Shown: positions 62,633-64,000 of the stretch, piece after piece
Numbering within the stretch: the stretch's first letter is position 1
Layout of the letters: each line of letters opens with the position of its first letter
Source of the DNA: Sipunculus nudus
Taxonomy: Eukaryota; Annelida; Sipuncula; Golfingiida; Sipunculidae
Direction of reading: 5' to 3'
Assembly: GCA_026874595.1 (NCBI GenBank)
Contig: CM049306.1
Span: 634,019-698,018 of the forward strand
DNA: 64,000 bases
Made by a program: the position numbers and the translations under genes
The notes under the pieces: generated by a model
The model's database searches: none
What the model was told of the DNA's origin: nothing
Seen by the model: only the letters and a program-made list of their open reading frames with translations

Positions 62633-63757
62633 TGTCACACGGTACTCCGTGTGGTTCCAGGTTGTTTAAATATGATAGAGCATTTTGATGTAAATTAAAT
62701 CTGACTGCGGAAGGACACCCTGGTGCAAGTACACTCACGCCCAAAAAGTGAAACAACACCTTTTAACAGAAACAATATAATTAAAAGAAAAGATATGGCA
62801 AACGTTATACTCACACTATCATAGCAAAGTAAATACCATCACAGCTCTGGAGTATTTCCTATTAACTCACAGGAACAACTCGGGACACATAAAAGAGTCA
62901 TATGACACACGTAAACACAAAGTTCTCCTCTGGGTGACGACACAGACGCTGCATTAACAACACAACACACGAACAAGGAAGGTCTTTACGGCGCCCGCGA
63001 ATCCAGTATCGCTCCAGTGAATATATTCAATACGCCGATAGTCCGTTCAATCTGTCCGGCCTATGGCACGTGCACAGGCGTACGGCTCCAATCTGCCAAA
63101 CGATTAGCAGTCAGGCTTCCGCCCCGCGTGGTCGATCCCGTAAACCACCCTACCTTCAGGACTCGGTGGTCCTGATACAAACAGTCTTACACAATCCATA
63201 GATTTCAGGTCCTGACAGCATGAGTATTCCCTCGTGGAATATCACTGACCTGTTGCCGGCCCGGTACGTAGGATCCGGCCCTCCACTGAGACATCTGAAC
63301 GCGTGGACAATAGTCTATTTTCCCGACGACTAAAAGCAGTTAATGGGCAACTTACACCCGCAACGAAGTCTGCACCAAGGTTTCTGTCGGCTAACACTTG
63401 TCGACTGCCAGTACTTTCCCAGTACGCGACTCTGAGGAGACTTCGTCCCGCTACCTCGTCATGACATCAACAGCACCTCCGTACACACGCAGTTTTTAAC
63501 AGATATCCCCCCGTTCCGCCCCTTTTGGGGTCTTATATAGTGATGCACCCGGTCAACCCCTGGCCTAGCCAATCAGCGCCAAGCTTTCCCTCCGAACTAC
63601 ATTCCCGCCATTCCTAAACCCGGCGCACACCCGCTTACGACATACAAAAGAACCTGAATTAAACCTGTTCTCTAAATTGGCTTGTCACCGCTCTCTGGTG
63701 ACATCACTAACCCAATTAAAAGAAAGTACACCGCATTGTCACCATTCCCTGGTGACA
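62633..63757 (-). repeat. 5' LTR of the Gmr1-like element
   Basis: 1,125 bp, matching 56362-57487 except for T/C near 56616, C/T near 56833, one missing T near 57235, A/T near 57317 and T/G near 57420. Confidence 0.95.
63531..63540 (-). promoter_or_regulatory. Candidate TATA box in the 5' LTR
   Basis: CTATATAAGA on the minus strand, about 220 bp from the LTR start, is followed by CCCCAAAAGGGGCGG. The position suits a core promoter driving the genomic transcript. Confidence 0.45.
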
Positions 63758-64000
63758 GTGACACACTCCCTTTATACTTGCTTGTAAATGTGCTTGGGAG
63801 AGTCTGTGTCATGTTTGTGACAATCTTGTGGCAGTGACAATCTTATGACACACACCCTTTATACTTGCTTGTAAATTTGCTTGGGAAAGTCTTTGCAATG
63901 TTTGTGACAGTGACAATGTTGTGACACACATCATTTATGCTTGCTTATAAATTAGCTTGGGACTGTCTGCCCCATGTCTGTGACAATCTTGTGACGGTGA
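63758..64000. repeat. Continuation of the satellite array to the window edge
   Basis: Starts with the GTGAC target duplication and continues with the same 76/87-bp units as at 40.6-56.4 kb, so the retrotransposon lies inside the array rather than at its edge. Confidence 0.93.

Larger units (their letters stand above)
56362..63757 (-). mobile_element. Gmr1-like Ty3/gypsy LTR retrotransposon with integrase before RT
   Basis: A 7,396-bp element on the minus strand, inserted in the satellite and flanked by the 5-bp duplication GTGAC (56357-56361 and 63758-63762). LTRs are about 1,126 bp and differ by four substitutions and one indel by my count, so the insertion is recent. Order in the sense direction: 5' LTR, primer site, gag with one zinc knuckle, protease, integrase, RT, RNase H, purine tract, 3' LTR. 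RT and RNase H are Ty3/gypsy-type and the integrase has a GPY module, but the domain order is that of Ty1/copia. This combination is the hallmark of Gmr1-like elements. GC and CpG content is visibly higher than in the surroundings. There is no env. Confidence 0.93.

Overview
This window comes from a eukaryotic, animal-type genome. It is AT-rich and full of microsatellites, spliced reading frames and metazoan transposon families, with no bacterial gene organisation. The mix of families (CR1/L2-like and Tx1/L1-like LINEs, ISL2EU/IS4EU, hAT, two Ty3/gypsy lineages) fits a marine invertebrate. A short CTGTGGATTC...TCGTGG dispersed motif and a GGGCCCCAC-type element hint at a mollusc, but the species cannot be named from sequence alone. 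I see no intact ordinary host gene, tRNA, rRNA or CRISPR.

Layout. 1-3.78 kb: AT-rich DNA with three exon-like open stretches, probably a decayed gene. 3.785-8.319 kb: complete but mutated Ty3/gypsy element (173-bp LTRs, GTGTG target duplication). 8.3-13.4 kb: intergenic repeats and a LINE tail. 13.5-15.8 kb: ISL2EU-like DNA transposon with a spliced THAP-DDE transposase (+) and the end of a YqaJ exonuclease gene (-), set among 65-bp and 148-bp tandem repeats that run to 17.3 kb. 18.7-21.9 kb: CR1/L2-like LINE pieces. 22.2-23.9 kb: two minisatellites (46 bp and 34 bp). 23.9-24.6 kb: gypsy-like gag remnant (-). 24.7-30.9 kb: large hAT element with a broken transposase. 31.3-35.8 kb: broken Tx1/L1-like LINE with an insertion near its 3' end. 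35.9-38.7 kb: tandem repeats, one array interrupted by a non-autonomous element.

40.57-64 kb is a satellite built from 76- and 87-bp units, with higher-order repeats of about 2.4 kb and 4.22 kb. At 56.36-63.76 kb it is interrupted by a young LTR retrotransposon on the minus strand (LTRs of about 1126 bp differing at five places, GTGAC target duplication).

The most notable finding is this second retrotransposon. Its RT and RNase H are Ty3/gypsy-type, yet its integrase, complete with zinc finger, D-D35-E and GPY module, lies upstream of the reverse transcriptase. That PR-INT-RT-RH order is the Ty1/copia arrangement and defines the small Gmr1-like group. The long minus-strand frames across the satellite are a by-product of the 87-bp period (a multiple of three) and are not genes.
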